DNA of 64,000 nucleotides from Sphingopyxis sp. H073. Its GTDB lineage: Bacteria > Pseudomonadota > Alphaproteobacteria > Sphingomonadales > Sphingomonadaceae. The position numbers and the translations under genes are program-made. The stretch is taken from contig NZ_LNSG01000003.1 of assembly GCF_001468395.1 (NCBI RefSeq), positions 248,001 to 312,000 on the forward strand, read 5' to 3'. The notes below the pieces were generated by a model. The model saw only the letters and a program-made list of their open reading frames with translations, was not told where the DNA came from and did no database searches. This document shows positions 34,801 through 41,923 of the stretch, in pieces. How positions within the stretch are numbered: position 1 is the first letter of the stretch; every line of letters starts with the position of its first letter.

Positions 34801-37800
34801 CTTCCCCTCCATCGAGCCGATCATTGCCACGTCCGCCCTCCAGAAAGTCGCCGCCACCGCGGCCATTGATGGAATCATCTCCTGCACCGCCGTTCAACCA
34901 GTCTGAGCCTTCGTCCAAAACGCTGGGCGCGCCATCCGCCCCGGTCAAGTAGTCGTTGCCAGCATCGCCCGAAAGCACATTGCCGCTACCAGTCCCAGCC
35001 CACAGCACATCGTTTCCGTTGCCGCCGAAGAGCCAGTCGTCGAGGGTACCGCCGATCAGGCGATCATTCCCGTCTTCGCCGAACAGATCATCGCCGGTGT
35101 TGCCACCTATCACGATGTCATCGCCGGCACCCGCGCGCACGACGGTAGCTACCGAAACGCTGTTGCCCGCTTTGATGATCTCGCTGGCCGACGTGCCTTC
35201 CTGAATCGTCTTGGATCGCGTATCGATCGTGTCATCGAGCGCTTGGTTGCCCAAATAGATGGCACGCTCGCCGTTCCGGCGATCGCCGCCAATCGTCTCG
35301 AACCGGAACCTTACATCGCGGGCGTCGACCTCTGCCTGATTCACGAGATAGGCGAACCCCCCGTCCCAATCATGTTCGTTGCGTTTGAACAACCCGAGAT
35401 CGGATATTCGCGAAAAGGTCAGGAGCCAATCGGCAGTGAAGACCGAATTGGGTTCCGCGGCGATCAGAGCGTTCACCGACGACGATAAGGCGAGGTAGGT
35501 TTTCAAGCGGTCGGCTACAGCCAAATTGCCGAGCAGGACATCCAGACCGAAATCGACATTTGTCACCAGACCGTCTGGATCGCTCATATCGTCGGCATTG
35601 GTGCTGTCCTTATACCCCGAAGCCATCGTCGCGAAGAATGCGCGCTTCAAATAGACATCACCGCCGAGAAACTGAAAATCGCTGGCGGCTTTCATCACCC
35701 CATATTCAATGAGATCCCTGGCTTCCTTGAACTTGACGCGATTCTCGCTGCTGAAATCGTCCTCCCAATAGACATAGCGCTTGCCCCGCATGCCATAGGA
35801 TCCGGTTTCGATATCGGTGCCATTAACCAAGGTTCCGCCAATTTTGTCGATGATGCCGTTCATCGAGCTGGCTGCCATATTGCCGAGTTCGCGAGCGGCC
35901 GCGCGCTTGCCGCCGTCCTCCTTCCAAACCTGCGATACGAGGAAAGTCCCATTTTCCTCATCGAACTGGACGATAGCACCCGACTTCGGCGTGCCCGTGA
36001 AAATTCCTCCGATCAAACCTCCGAGCAGGTTACCCAAAAGCGAGCCAATGGCTGCCCCCAGCACGGGGACCGGGATTGTCGTCTGCCCGACCAGACTGCC
36101 CAAACTCGTACCGATCGACGAACCGATTTGCTCGCCTACTTCATCCCAGCTGGCAATTTCATTGGCCAGCGTGCTGCCGATGAAACTTCCCGCGACGTTG
36201 CCAAGGTTGTTGAGGAAATCTTCACTGCCGATACCGTCGAAAACGCCGCTATCGCCACCGCCGATGATGTCAGCAATATTATCCGCTATGACGCTCAGCG
36301 TATAATTTGCGAGACTGCCGACGGCCTGCCCTGGGATGCCTTCGATTCCAAGTTGATCGATCAGCTCGGCCGTTATCATTGCGCTGAGCGTACCGAGGCC
36401 CGCCTGCTGCAGGTCGGTCAGAAACTCCTCTCCGATCCCGCCAAATGCCTGCTCGATGCGAGAGATCGTGTTTTCGCCGCTATCGAACACCAGCGTGTTC
36501 AAAACGTCGCCAAAATTCGCCGATAAGGTGGATATGACGGCCGAAGACAGGGTCTGTGTGAGAGCGTCTCCGCCAATGAAGTAACGGCCAAAGACGTTTG
36601 CAATAGTTTGGCTGGCATTGACAAAATCAATGCCGATTTCGCTATTCGCCAAGCGGATCGTCGTGGGCTCGCCTCCCCCCGATTTGACGATCACATCCCC
36701 ATCGCGATGGTAGACCACCCCGGTTTCATAGAGCTTGCCACCGACGATGTAGGCCTCGATGGAAATTTCGCTCGACACGGGCACCGAGACGAGGGCCGCG
36801 TCAGGATTCCGCGGATCCTGAGCGATCCCTTGCACCAATCGGCCATTGACCGAAATCGTGCCGTCAGAATTGCGTACCACCGTATATGCAGGCAGCCTGC
36901 CAGATGGAGTTTGGGCGACGCTGTCTCCAGCAGCCAAATCGCTTCCTCCCCACGACCCGCCACCGCTTCGTCCGCCGCCGATTAAAGTCACGTCGCCATT
37001 GGGAAGCCGGTCAAGAAAGTCCCTGAAAATGTTTGCCGCTTCGCCCAGCAGGTCTCCGCTGACAAGAAACTGCCCTTCGCCCGTAACCGGGTCGCGAAAC
37101 TTTACATAGGCCGATCGAACGGTTCCATCGCGATTAGCAGTGACGACAATCTCGCCCTGCTCGCCCGGATCGAATGTTCCTACCCTGATTTCGTCGCTGT
37201 CGATTCTTTGCCGCGCACGACTAACGCGCAACTGGCCGTTCGCATCCCGCGTATAGATGTCGACGAACAAACCCATGCCGTCGCGGCCATAAAATACTCC
37301 GGAGCCACCACTGAACAGGAGGTCGACGACATTCTCGCCAGCTACCGATGAAGCCACGCCCGCTGCGCCGACGAGTATTACGTAGCCGGTGATACCGATC
37401 GGTCCGCCCAACAACATCGGCGAGAGCAGCTCGGCCGCAGCGGCAGAACCTGCCGCGCCCGCCAAGAGCGAGGTAGAGACTTTTGCGGTTTCGCGTGCGA
37501 CGCCCTCCTTGTCACCGATATCGTAAAGATGCTTGATGGTAACCGCCGCGGCGGCGATTTCCAGCAGATCCCCGATCGGGCCCGCATAAGTTCCAGCGAC
37601 TTTTGCTCCCTTTAGGAAGGTGGCAGTCTTCGCCAACCGCTCGAGATCCGAGTCTGCGAGTGGCTTCGCAACTTCGTCAAATGCGAAGGCCGCTTCGCCC
37701 GAAATACTATTGATTCCGCTGGTTGCTGCCGGAGTACCATCCGGGAAAAATTCAGCGGCAACCTTGATACCTCCTGTGGCGCCAAACTCCACCTTCCCTT

Positions 37801-38473
37801 TCATATTACTTAAGGACTGGCCGGAGACTATATCTAATACCTCCTTGCGGGCTATTTCGGCAGCCTCTACAGCAGTTGCACCACCAGAAAGTGCTTGCGA
37901 CAATGCGCTATTATGGAGGTTAACGAGGTCGAGCCTCGAGATACCATCGATCGAAGTTACGTTTGGGTTAGCAAGAAGCTCAGGAAGCTCTACAGACGAA
38001 AAGACCGTCGCAAAATCGTCAGAATTAGTTAGCTTAGCATATGGGCTTATAGTAATTACATCGCCCGATGCCCTAGATGCTAGCTCCATCGATGCTTGAG
38101 ACCATAGCGGCTGAATAGCATCATACACATATTCTTGTGAAAGCCCATCTATATCTAAGCGCTCGGCTATGAAGAGTTCGAATTCAGAACTAGATAAAAC
38201 CTGACCAATACCAGTATCGTTATCGATGAAGAGAGCATCATTCGCTTTGCGCATTTCCTGCGCTATTTCATATGTTCTGCTGAAGGTCTCCTTTCTAGAA
38301 ACGGCATCAGCACTCATTACATCACCGCTGTACAGGACAACGGTCTTCCCAGGAGGCATTTCCCATTCTATTGTGGCAATCTCAGATAAAAGCGAGTCAA
38401 TATTTAAATCTGCACTGCCAGTTCCACTCAAATATGCCCTGATCTTGTTAAGAACTGCATCTGCCGTTGTCAT
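25874..38473 (-). CDS. Giant RTX protein secreted by type I secretion (4199 residues)
   Basis: One uninterrupted frame. Residues 1-1100 lack RTX repeats. They include hydrophobic, glycine-rich stretches near 280-470 (GPIGDLLEIAAAAVTIKHLY, VILVGAAGVASSVAG) and 790-830 (AAIGSLLGNLLGGLIGGIF), which could insert in membranes. From about 1100 to 3900 run many GGxGxDxLx calcium-binding nonapeptides mixed with FADGTxW blocks. Then comes LDLDGNGAKLIDR and an EF-hand-like part (DRDGDGTVTDARELSF). The end (GNDPILEFFA) fits a C-terminal type I signal. Calcium would fold it outside the cell. Upstream genes encode the transporter, adaptor and an acyltransferase, so it may be an acylated toxin or an adhesin. 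Toxin is favoured by the acyltransferase but unproven. Confidence 0.93.
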   Translation of the reverse strand: MTTADAVLNKIRAYLSGTGSADLNIDSLLSEIATIEWEMPPGKTVVLYSGDVMSADAVSRKETFSRTYEIAQEMRKANDALFIDNDTGIGQVLSSSEFELFIAERLDIDGLSQEYVYDAIQPLWSQASMELASRASGDVITISPYAKLTNSDDFATVFSSVELPELLANPNVTSIDGISRLDLVNLHNSALSQALSGGATAVEAAEIARKEVLDIVSGQSLSNMKGKVEFGATGGIKVAAEFFPDGTPAATSGINSISGEAAFAFDEVAKPLADSDLERLAKTATFLKGAKVAGTYAGPIGDLLEIAAAAVTIKHLYDIGDKEGVARETAKVSTSLLAGAAGSAAAAELLSPMLLGGPIGITGYVILVGAAGVASSVAGENVVDLLFSGGSGVFYGRDGMGLFVDIYTRDANGQLRVSRARQRIDSDEIRVGTFDPGEQGEIVVTANRDGTVRSAYVKFRDPVTGEGQFLVSGDLLGEAANIFRDFLDRLPNGDVTLIGGGRSGGGSWGGSDLAAGDSVAQTPSGRLPAYTVVRNSDGTISVNGRLVQGIAQDPRNPDAALVSVPVSSEISIEAYIVGGKLYETGVVYHRDGDVIVKSGGGEPTTIRLANSEIGIDFVNASQTIANVFGRYFIGGDALTQTLSSAVISTLSANFGDVLNTLVFDSGENTISRIEQAFGGIGEEFLTDLQQAGLGTLSAMITAELIDQLGIEGIPGQAVGSLANYTLSVIADNIADIIGGGDSGVFDGIGSEDFLNNLGNVAGSFIGSTLANEIASWDEVGEQIGSSIGTSLGSLVGQTTIPVPVLGAAIGSLLGNLLGGLIGGIFTGTPKSGAIVQFDEENGTFLVSQVWKEDGGKRAAARELGNMAASSMNGIIDKIGGTLVNGTDIETGSYGMRGKRYVYWEDDFSSENRVKFKEARDLIEYGVMKAASDFQFLGGDVYLKRAFFATMASGYKDSTNADDMSDPDGLVTNVDFGLDVLLGNLAVADRLKTYLALSSSVNALIAAEPNSVFTADWLLTFSRISDLGLFKRNEHDWDGGFAYLVNQAEVDARDVRFRFETIGGDRRNGERAIYLGNQALDDTIDTRSKTIQEGTSASEIIKAGNSVSVATVVRAGAGDDIVIGGNTGDDLFGEDGNDRLIGGTLDDWLFGGNGNDVLWAGTGSGNVLSGDAGNDYLTGADGAPSVLDEGSDWLNGGAGDDSINGRGGGDFLEGGRGNDRLDGGEGSDTAIYRIGDGIDLISDTGLGAADRDTLEFGHGIEQNEISVVARSAGEALLLFVGEMGGGDRLDLRGVSFGTVSGIDQVSFETGAWSRSDLISRAIFSKNAGQNVIGNATDEQLSGTIHDDRLSGGGGNDQLAGRFGSDIYVFDLGGGDDIISDIGYAADVDVLEFGVGISAGDIAVTWSAAAQRDIKLTIAGGQGSVTLAAQSLSEGENAIEEVRFVDGTSWTLRDIFARILLVPTSGADVVEGTPLDEQITGLAGNDQLRGGLGDDHLDGGDGSDTYYYNLGDGHDRITDDRTGDGGSVNRLVFGAGITTSNIILVRDPADEYDLRVSFAGHEGSLVLNNQFYTSDWRGGRYDWGFDAIEFADGTVWNRAQLFSQLLAADSTANNDSITGSRYADILSGGTGNDLISAGEGNDQLTGGQGNDYLDGSWGSDTYFYNLGDGHDQIYDERKGDGGSVNRLVLGAGITTANIVLVRDPADANHLRISFAGHEGSITLRGQFYTQDYQGARYDMGFDAIEFADGTVWDRTQLFSQLLAADSTGNKDGIIGSRYADILSGGGGNDLISAGEGNDQLTGGQGNDYLDGGYGSDTYFYNLGDGHDRLHDERTDDGSSVNRLVLGAGITTSNIIFARDPANANNMLIGFAGHEGSIVLEGQLYTQSYRGALYDWGFDAIEFADGTVWNRAQIFGQLLAADSTASGDGVTGSRLADIISTGAGNDTISAGEGDDQLIGGSGHDFLAGGTGSDTYLFNLGDGQDVILESTGTATDAIQFGPGIAAADVTISRISDDLLLRITGTSDQILIRNGANTSYAIEEIRFADGTIWNHAAVLASAALSAGITVNDTNAATVINGAAKNDRLFGNGGIDRLIGGAGDDHLSGGNDADTYVFNLGDGRDVISDNGSGVDRIEFGAGIGTADVIVTLTNDGADFLLSIGGTTDQIQIVGGNGSGAGNIIEEVHFANGAVWSRADMLQRATLPTASDDRFYGSSAAETIEGQAGDDSLWGNAGADRLIGGTGDDYLSGGTDSDTYVFNLGDGRDAINEGGSGTDKIEFGVGIAASDVIVTQLNDGADFLLSIAGTNDQIQIIGGNGSGAGNIVEEVHFANGTVWSRADILQRATQPTAGDDLFHGSSTGETLEGQAGDDSLWGNAGADRMIGGAGDDYLSGGTDSDTYVFNRGDGRDAIYDNGSGVDRIEFGAGISASDVIVTQMNDGADFLLSIIGTNDQIQVIGGNASGAGNTVEEVHFVDGTVWSLTDILQRGTEPTGGDDRFYGSTSGETLEGRAGNDSLWGNAGVDRLIGGTGDDYLSGGDGADSYIFNRGDGRDAVRDYGNGVDRIEFGPGIAASDIAVTQLNNGADFLLSIIGTQDRIQIVGGNAGGSGTIEEVRFLDGTVVTLADLKLLTSGTTIGGMAQPVTMGDDEVIGASSGDTIRAMGGDDALRGGAGSDTYVFRRGDGYDTIYDPMDAAATDILTLEGVNSTDVRVLTSPTDAQDIVLYIDDHNLIYLDQQKASASSGVEEVRFADGVTWNRSDLLARSGLVPTSGNDTLIGTNFGEAIEGLGGDDILEGRAGGDAYRYALGNGNDVIVEKGSSNAVANGTSPVGADDRIIFGTGILAVDLRASHAVGNSSDILLTFSGNSGSILLKDQNKGAQVGAGIEFLEFSDGSIMSMKTLLAQSLAGVATTGVDTISGFITSDDLVGGLGNDLLAGGLGSDRYLYSLGDGVDTLLEYSASTDTDELIFGAGISSANLSLRRRAESPNDLVLLIGTGGDEIRLVNQLAGTSGQGVELVRFHDGTTWSRDQLLAYYGNQPATSDGDFIMGGDTDNLFAGLGGGDIIDGGAGDDTLNGGDGNDDLRGGRGEDILNGGDGDDILSGGTGADEFDGGAGFDTLDYSFSLDDWSINLTTGTASIVTSGAAEGQELFTGIEAVVGGMGRDQLTGNDLGNRLEGDENDDVLSGVGGDDIFVYRGSEAGLDTVNGGSGHDRIEAAENDTVIGLASIDSIEEISASGFTNVSITGTDEADILDFSATAVDGISQVYLAAGDDVFTGSGGFAVVDLGLGNDVYKVSGNYGAAGVVGGDGLDRIEAIAGNSVIGLSSIAGIEQISAGSHANVIVAGSNQADTLNFAAVSLTGILRIEGGDGADTITGSAQSDVIRGGAGDDILSGGDGDDIFEITSATDGADTINGGNGTDQLRVTASGLAIRLAAPPVGVEAIYGMSSQLIFGGTNDNINLSGIILSGITSIDGGAGADTIVASAGADQILAGLGNDTLTGNGGDDTYVFNLGDGQDVILEYVSTSSGGSGGLDALVFGAGILADDVSISRSGNDIILTIGSTGEKVTIKNQASSTTSYWVEEVRFADGTIWDRATTIGTALYGTAAADTLIGTSAADTIFGLDGNDMITGAAGADRLYGGNGNDTINGGAADDGLYGGAGDDIFQYGAAGDGYDYVSGGDGNDLIVATANNSWIGLRSISGIEAISSGGFSNVAVWGSTGADILSFAGITLTGITKIDAYDGNDILIGSSGADNLVGGAGNDRITGGLGNDTIDGGSGTDTADYSAEANGWTINLAASSNHAQSGTETDTLISIENVIGGAGTDTISGTTAANVLDGGDGNDVLRGNAGNDTLIGGAGNDIAVFAGLQASYSITTSAGAIQIVDNQASVDGNDGTDTLSGIETAEFKNGVQVSLSSPIVLDLDGNGAKLIDRSLSTARFDWTGDGIRDATGWISSGDGFLTLDRDGDGTVTDARELSFVDDKYGAKSDLDGLSAFDTNGDGLLSVADQAWGSFHVWKDANGDGVVGTGEYLSMSQAGIRSINLAGTATEQSWGWNDNVVVNTGGFTRLNGSTAALSDVALSFVAGNSGDAGASDKAPSSSEGDVSNMALRSEMRALRDIRGARQYFGAIDGSGRHMLHRPEIFDVELWSGGSARIDVDSNDRGTDMDQRLAAMIQDMASFGAQPAGEMSKWSRGNDPILEFFA
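30851..32250. repeat. 429-bp tandem repeats inside the RTX gene
   Basis: The same coding segment (FNLGDGRD region) recurs at 30851, 31280, 31709 and 32138, exactly 429 bp (143 codons) apart, with high identity. Each unit has RTX nonapeptides and a HFxxGTVW block. Confidence 0.85.
32552..34010. repeat. 468-bp tandem repeats inside the RTX gene
   Basis: A second unit (FYNLGDGHD region) recurs at 32552, 33020, 33488 and 33956, exactly 468 bp (156 codons) apart. The three right-hand copies are the most alike. Confidence 0.85.
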
Positions 38474-38491
38474 ATCAAATGCCCCAATAAT

Positions 38492-38860
38492 CTAAATAAA
38501 TGAAACATTTGAAATACGCTTTGCTTTCGCATTAATTCTAGAGCTTGACAAAATGTCCCTCTCTTTGAAATATAAAATTATTAGATCTTTGGCGCTTATT
38601 CCATGAAACAATCCAGAAGATTCAACATCTTTTCTAGAAAAAATCCAGTTGTCATAAAATATGGCCTTTCCGTCAGTCTCGTCGAAACTGCTATTAGGAC
38701 TCTCGACCTTCTCGCAATAAAGCTTCCTTTCCAAACCATTCCCCTTGATCGTAAGGGCAGATCCATCACGGAATGACTGGACGTACATTTCGAACCCGCT
38801 GGTCCCGAGAATCAGACTAGCTTCACTCCAATGTACATTTTCGATATTTTGGTCAGTCAC
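38492..38860 (-). CDS. Small protein of unknown function between hlyC and the RTX gene
   Basis: 122 residues from GTG 38860, chosen for the ribosome site GGAG 8 bases upstream; a TTG start at 38917 is possible. It is hydrophilic with no signal peptide or membrane segment (MYVQSFRDGSALTIKGNG, IFYDNWIFSRKDVESSG, DLIILYFKERDIL). I find no family resemblance. The stop is 18 bp before the RTX start, so it is co-transcribed. Base composition is much lower in GC than the neighbours, continuing into the first 600 bp of the RTX gene. A dedicated chaperone, an immunity-like factor or an accessory to acylation are all possible. Confidence 0.7.
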   Translation of the reverse strand: MTDQNIENVHWSEASLILGTSGFEMYVQSFRDGSALTIKGNGLERKLYCEKVESPNSSFDETDGKAIFYDNWIFSRKDVESSGLFHGISAKDLIILYFKERDILSSSRINAKAKRISNVSFI

Positions 38861-38960
38861 ATTGTTCTCCGCAGGTACACGTTGCACGCATTCACAACTA
38901 GCGATCCATTCTCGCAAGTAAGATGCGGGAAAGCCAATAATCTCAACTGCCTATTTGGAA

Positions 38961-39491
38961 TCATCGACTGGAAACGAGTTCTGCAAGCGCCTGCTTCGTG
39001 GCGCCCACCAATTCGATCCCTGCCGAAGACGGCACTTGGATTACATGGGCATCCAACGTGACAGGATCGACTCGAAGCATACTGAAGCCCCGGCCTGACA
39101 GCGGCCCCGTCACGAGGTCCGCCATCATGAGTTCGGCATGTCGGTTTAGCTCCGTCGCGAATGGCGCGATGAATTCGATCAGCCAAAGGCGATCTCCCGC
39201 CCTCCATTCCCTTTCTTCCAGGCGGAGTTTCTTGGCACGGAGTCCGGCAAGCATCTTTCGCTCTCCCACCTCGCCAAGCAACGCCCAAAGCGCAACCCCC
39301 ACGGGACGTTCGCCGTCACGGAAGATGTGGAATTGCCGGTGGAGGATTGCAGGCATCACAAGCCAATTCAAATCACCCACGGTGATGTCGCGATGGTTAC
39401 GAGACTGGCTCAACAGCCAAGTGATTTCTCCCAGCGCATGGCTGACCGTCACAGGAAACTTCGCACCGGCAGTGCGGCCACGGGATGTCAC
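38961..39491 (-). CDS. Toxin-activating lysine acyltransferase (HlyC family)
   Basis: About 176 residues from GTG 39491; the frame is open to a TTG at 39599, but the shorter start matches the usual family length of about 170. HlyC landmarks: ALGEITWLLSQSRNHRDI (His equivalent to HlyC His23), LVMPAILHRQFHIFRDGERPVG, ALWALLGEV and GDRLWLIEFIAPFA. In HlyC the second catalytic residue is Asp92 in FIDW; here it is Glu in LIEF, a conservative change. The enzyme moves a fatty acyl chain from acyl carrier protein to internal lysines of the RTX toxin. Its place in the RTX cluster makes the giant protein the obvious substrate. Confidence 0.86.
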   Translation of the reverse strand: MTSRGRTAGAKFPVTVSHALGEITWLLSQSRNHRDITVGDLNWLVMPAILHRQFHIFRDGERPVGVALWALLGEVGERKMLAGLRAKKLRLEEREWRAGDRLWLIEFIAPFATELNRHAELMMADLVTGPLSGRGFSMLRVDPVTLDAHVIQVPSSAGIELVGATKQALAELVSSR

Positions 39492-39947
39492 GACGCCGCG
39501 ACCTTTCGGTTCTCGGCATGCGCCTCGATTTTCGGAATCCGAACCAGAATCGCCTCCCTCGTCAAATGTTATCGTCTCGGATTTTCTGTCGGAAAACAAT
39601 CGACAAAAGGACCAATACGGATACTTTTAACGCGCAGTTACGGCGTCGGCAGGACTTCCGCGGCGATCAAGAAAATGGTTAACGCGATCATGGCTTCAAT
39701 CGGATTGCTCGACCGACGGGAGAAACGTCGCAATGGCGCATTGAGAATTGGTGCCCGGATCAGAAAACCCATCCGACCATAATAAGCGGAGCTTTCACAC
39801 CTTGCCTCGACGGCATGCGCGAGGGTTCGTCGTGATCTGATCCACGCGACCACTCAGCCGAAGCGCTCAAACTTGCAAGCCAGTCAAACAATAGCCCGCG
39901 CCTACGCTCAACCGCTGTCGGACCGCAACCGACCCACGACGCAAAAA
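39492..39947. other. Interval between hlyC and the lipoprotein gene
   Basis: About 450 bp. It includes the possible N-terminal extension of hlyC (to 39599). The rest has no convincing gene; a 71-codon leftward frame at 39638-39853 lacks a ribosome site. Confidence 0.45.
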
Positions 39948-40340
39948 TCAGTCCGACTTCCTAAGAGATCGCAACTGAAGAAGCCTTTCCCTTGCCTCCG
40001 ACAACCCTGGCGAATTCGTGGATTCGCCTGCGGGTATGGCGCGGCCATATCTCTCGTTGCCGACGGGTGGCGAATAAACATATCGACCGTTGCGATCTGA
40101 TCTCGCCGCTTGCACATAAAGCTTTTCCGCGTGCGAAAGGTCGCGCGGGACGCCGTCGCCGTATTCATACCGAATGCCCAACTCCAACTGAGCAAGCTTG
40201 TTGCCCGACGAGGCATGACAAGTCAGGTCGCTCACTGAAGCAGAGCGGTAGTCCGATATGGAGCCGCATGTTTCCCGATGAGCGCAACTCGATAAGAGAA
40301 CAGGTAGAATTAAAATCTTTAACATTTTAATCGCTTCCAT
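39948..40340 (-). CDS. Sel1-repeat-like lipoprotein
   Basis: 130 residues from ATG 40340 with a perfect AGGAGG site. A short lipoprotein signal peptide (MLKILILPVLLSSCAHR) carries the lipobox LSSC, so it should be lipidated. The mature part has one Sel1-like unit: NKLAQLELGIRYEYGDGVPRDLSHAEKLYVQAA. Sel1/TPR-like modules bind proteins. Being between hlyD and hlyC, it may help the secretion machine at the envelope, but that is inference. Confidence 0.78.
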   Translation of the reverse strand: MEAIKMLKILILPVLLSSCAHRETCGSISDYRSASVSDLTCHASSGNKLAQLELGIRYEYGDGVPRDLSHAEKLYVQAARSDRNGRYVYSPPVGNERYGRAIPAGESTNSPGLSEARERLLQLRSLRKSD

Positions 40341-40453
40341 TAAGTCCTCCTGAATATTTACTCCATAATTTTACAAAAAATGAGATTCTTCGCTGATATC
40401 TCTCTTCTAATATATATAATAGCGTAGAATATCCGGATTACGACCGATTTATT

Positions 40454-41923
40454 CTACCGTTCTCGCGCAGCCTCATCCAAGGACCGCGTTATGGGCGATA
40501 GCAAATACTGGATTATCCGACGCTCGCCAGTTTTGATTTCCGCCTGAACGGCCAAACCCGGCCCGATTGGCTGACTGCCGCCGTCAACGTAGATCGTTCG
40601 GCGCAGCAACCGGATACGCGTCGTATATACGAGCCCCGGCTGCACCATACGGCCATCACGATCACGCTGCTCCGCGGCGCCCGGCTCGCTCGTATCGACC
40701 GCATCGCTGCTGATGCTTTCAACAATACCTGGGACGACACCATAATCAGTGAAGGGGAAGGCTTCGAGCTTCACGCGCACCGGCTGACCTTCTCGGATGA
40801 AGCCAATGTCTTTGTTCTGGATGCGCGCCTCTACCACGGGGTCTGCATTGTCCGGAACGATGATCATCAAGATTTGCGCCGGTTGAACAACACCGCCAAT
40901 CGTCGCGATTGCAAGCTGCTGTACCGTTCCCGACACAGGCGCACGCAACTGCAAATAAGCTTGGCGCCGTTCGGTCTTGATGACCTCTCCCTGCGCCAAT
41001 CCCGACCTCTCTTGGCTTTCGGCCAATTCAGTAGCCGCTATCTTACCAAAGCTGCCACGCAACCTCGCAAGCTGCGCGTCGATATCAGCGATGGTCGCGC
41101 GCGCACGCGCAGCATTTGCTTGCTGAACCTCGACATTTTGGACGTGTTCAATTTTGAGCTGCTCATACTCGAGCAATCGGATTTTCGAGAAATATCCTTT
41201 TTCGGATAGCTCGCGCCGCGCCGCGAGCTGCTGCTCAACGATAGGCAATGTCTGCTTCAGTTTCGAGATTTCAGCATTTACGCTGGCCATTTCCGCAACT
41301 TTTTCTGCGCGTTGTTGCATCAGGCTCGCCCGCTCTCCCTCATATTCAGCCACGGCCGAGCGGACGTACTGCGATTGCGTTTTGGCAATATCATCCGGCG
41401 TTCCAGCGGGCGCGGCGAAACGCGAAGCCTTCCCGTCCAAATGCCCAAGCAGCGCCCTATTCCGAGCAGCATCGATCTGGGCGTTACGCAGCCCATTGTT
41501 AGCCTGCTCGGCTTCAGCACCGATCACCGTCGGATCGAGCTCTATAAGCAATTGCCCAGCCTCTACATGTTGACCATTCTTAACATGGATTGCTCGGACA
41601 TAACCGATCTCGATCGGCTGAATCTGTTTCACATTGCCGGAAGGAATCACCTTGCCGCTCGCAGTCGCAACGACGTCGACCCGGCCGACAATCGACCAAA
41701 TCAGTGCAATGACGAAAAGTCCGCACAGCGAGAGCATCAGCCAGCGCCAGCCCGGGCTCGGCGGCTTCTCGACGATTTCGAGCGCGGCGGGCAGGAATTC
41801 ATGGTCGGTGCGCGGTTTCGCTGCCGCATCGGCGGCATCCTGCAGGCGCCAGCTCGTCCTGAGGATCGCCCAGTGACGCGCAAACGCGGGGAAACGTTCG
41901 CTGAAGCGGTTGCCGAGGCTCAT
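40454..41923 (-). CDS. Type I secretion periplasmic adaptor (HlyD family)
   Basis: 489 residues from ATG 41923; the ATG overlaps the transporter stop (ATGA). A cytoplasmic stretch of about 55 residues is followed by one membrane helix (LMLSLCGLFVIALIWSIVG). Then comes a lipoyl-like half (VKNGQHVEAGQLLIELDPT), a long coiled coil, the second lipoyl half (LRAPVSGTVQQLAI), and the beta-barrel with LKAGE-type ending (AVQAEIKTGERRIIQYLLSPI). It bridges the ABC transporter and an outer-membrane TolC protein. No tolC gene lies in the window, so the outer-membrane channel is probably encoded elsewhere. Confidence 0.93.
   Translation of the reverse strand: MSLGNRFSERFPAFARHWAILRTSWRLQDAADAAAKPRTDHEFLPAALEIVEKPPSPGWRWLMLSLCGLFVIALIWSIVGRVDVVATASGKVIPSGNVKQIQPIEIGYVRAIHVKNGQHVEAGQLLIELDPTVIGAEAEQANNGLRNAQIDAARNRALLGHLDGKASRFAAPAGTPDDIAKTQSQYVRSAVAEYEGERASLMQQRAEKVAEMASVNAEISKLKQTLPIVEQQLAARRELSEKGYFSKIRLLEYEQLKIEHVQNVEVQQANAARARATIADIDAQLARLRGSFGKIAATELAESQERSGLAQGEVIKTERRQAYLQLRAPVSGTVQQLAIATIGGVVQPAQILMIIVPDNADPVVEARIQNKDIGFIREGQPVRVKLEAFPFTDYGVVPGIVESISSDAVDTSEPGAAEQRDRDGRMVQPGLVYTTRIRLLRRTIYVDGGSQPIGPGLAVQAEIKTGERRIIQYLLSPITRSLDEAARER

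Noticed and set aside
39638..39853. A 71-codon leftward frame between hlyC and the lipoprotein
   Set aside because: It has no ribosome site and no family signal; kept only as part of the described interval.
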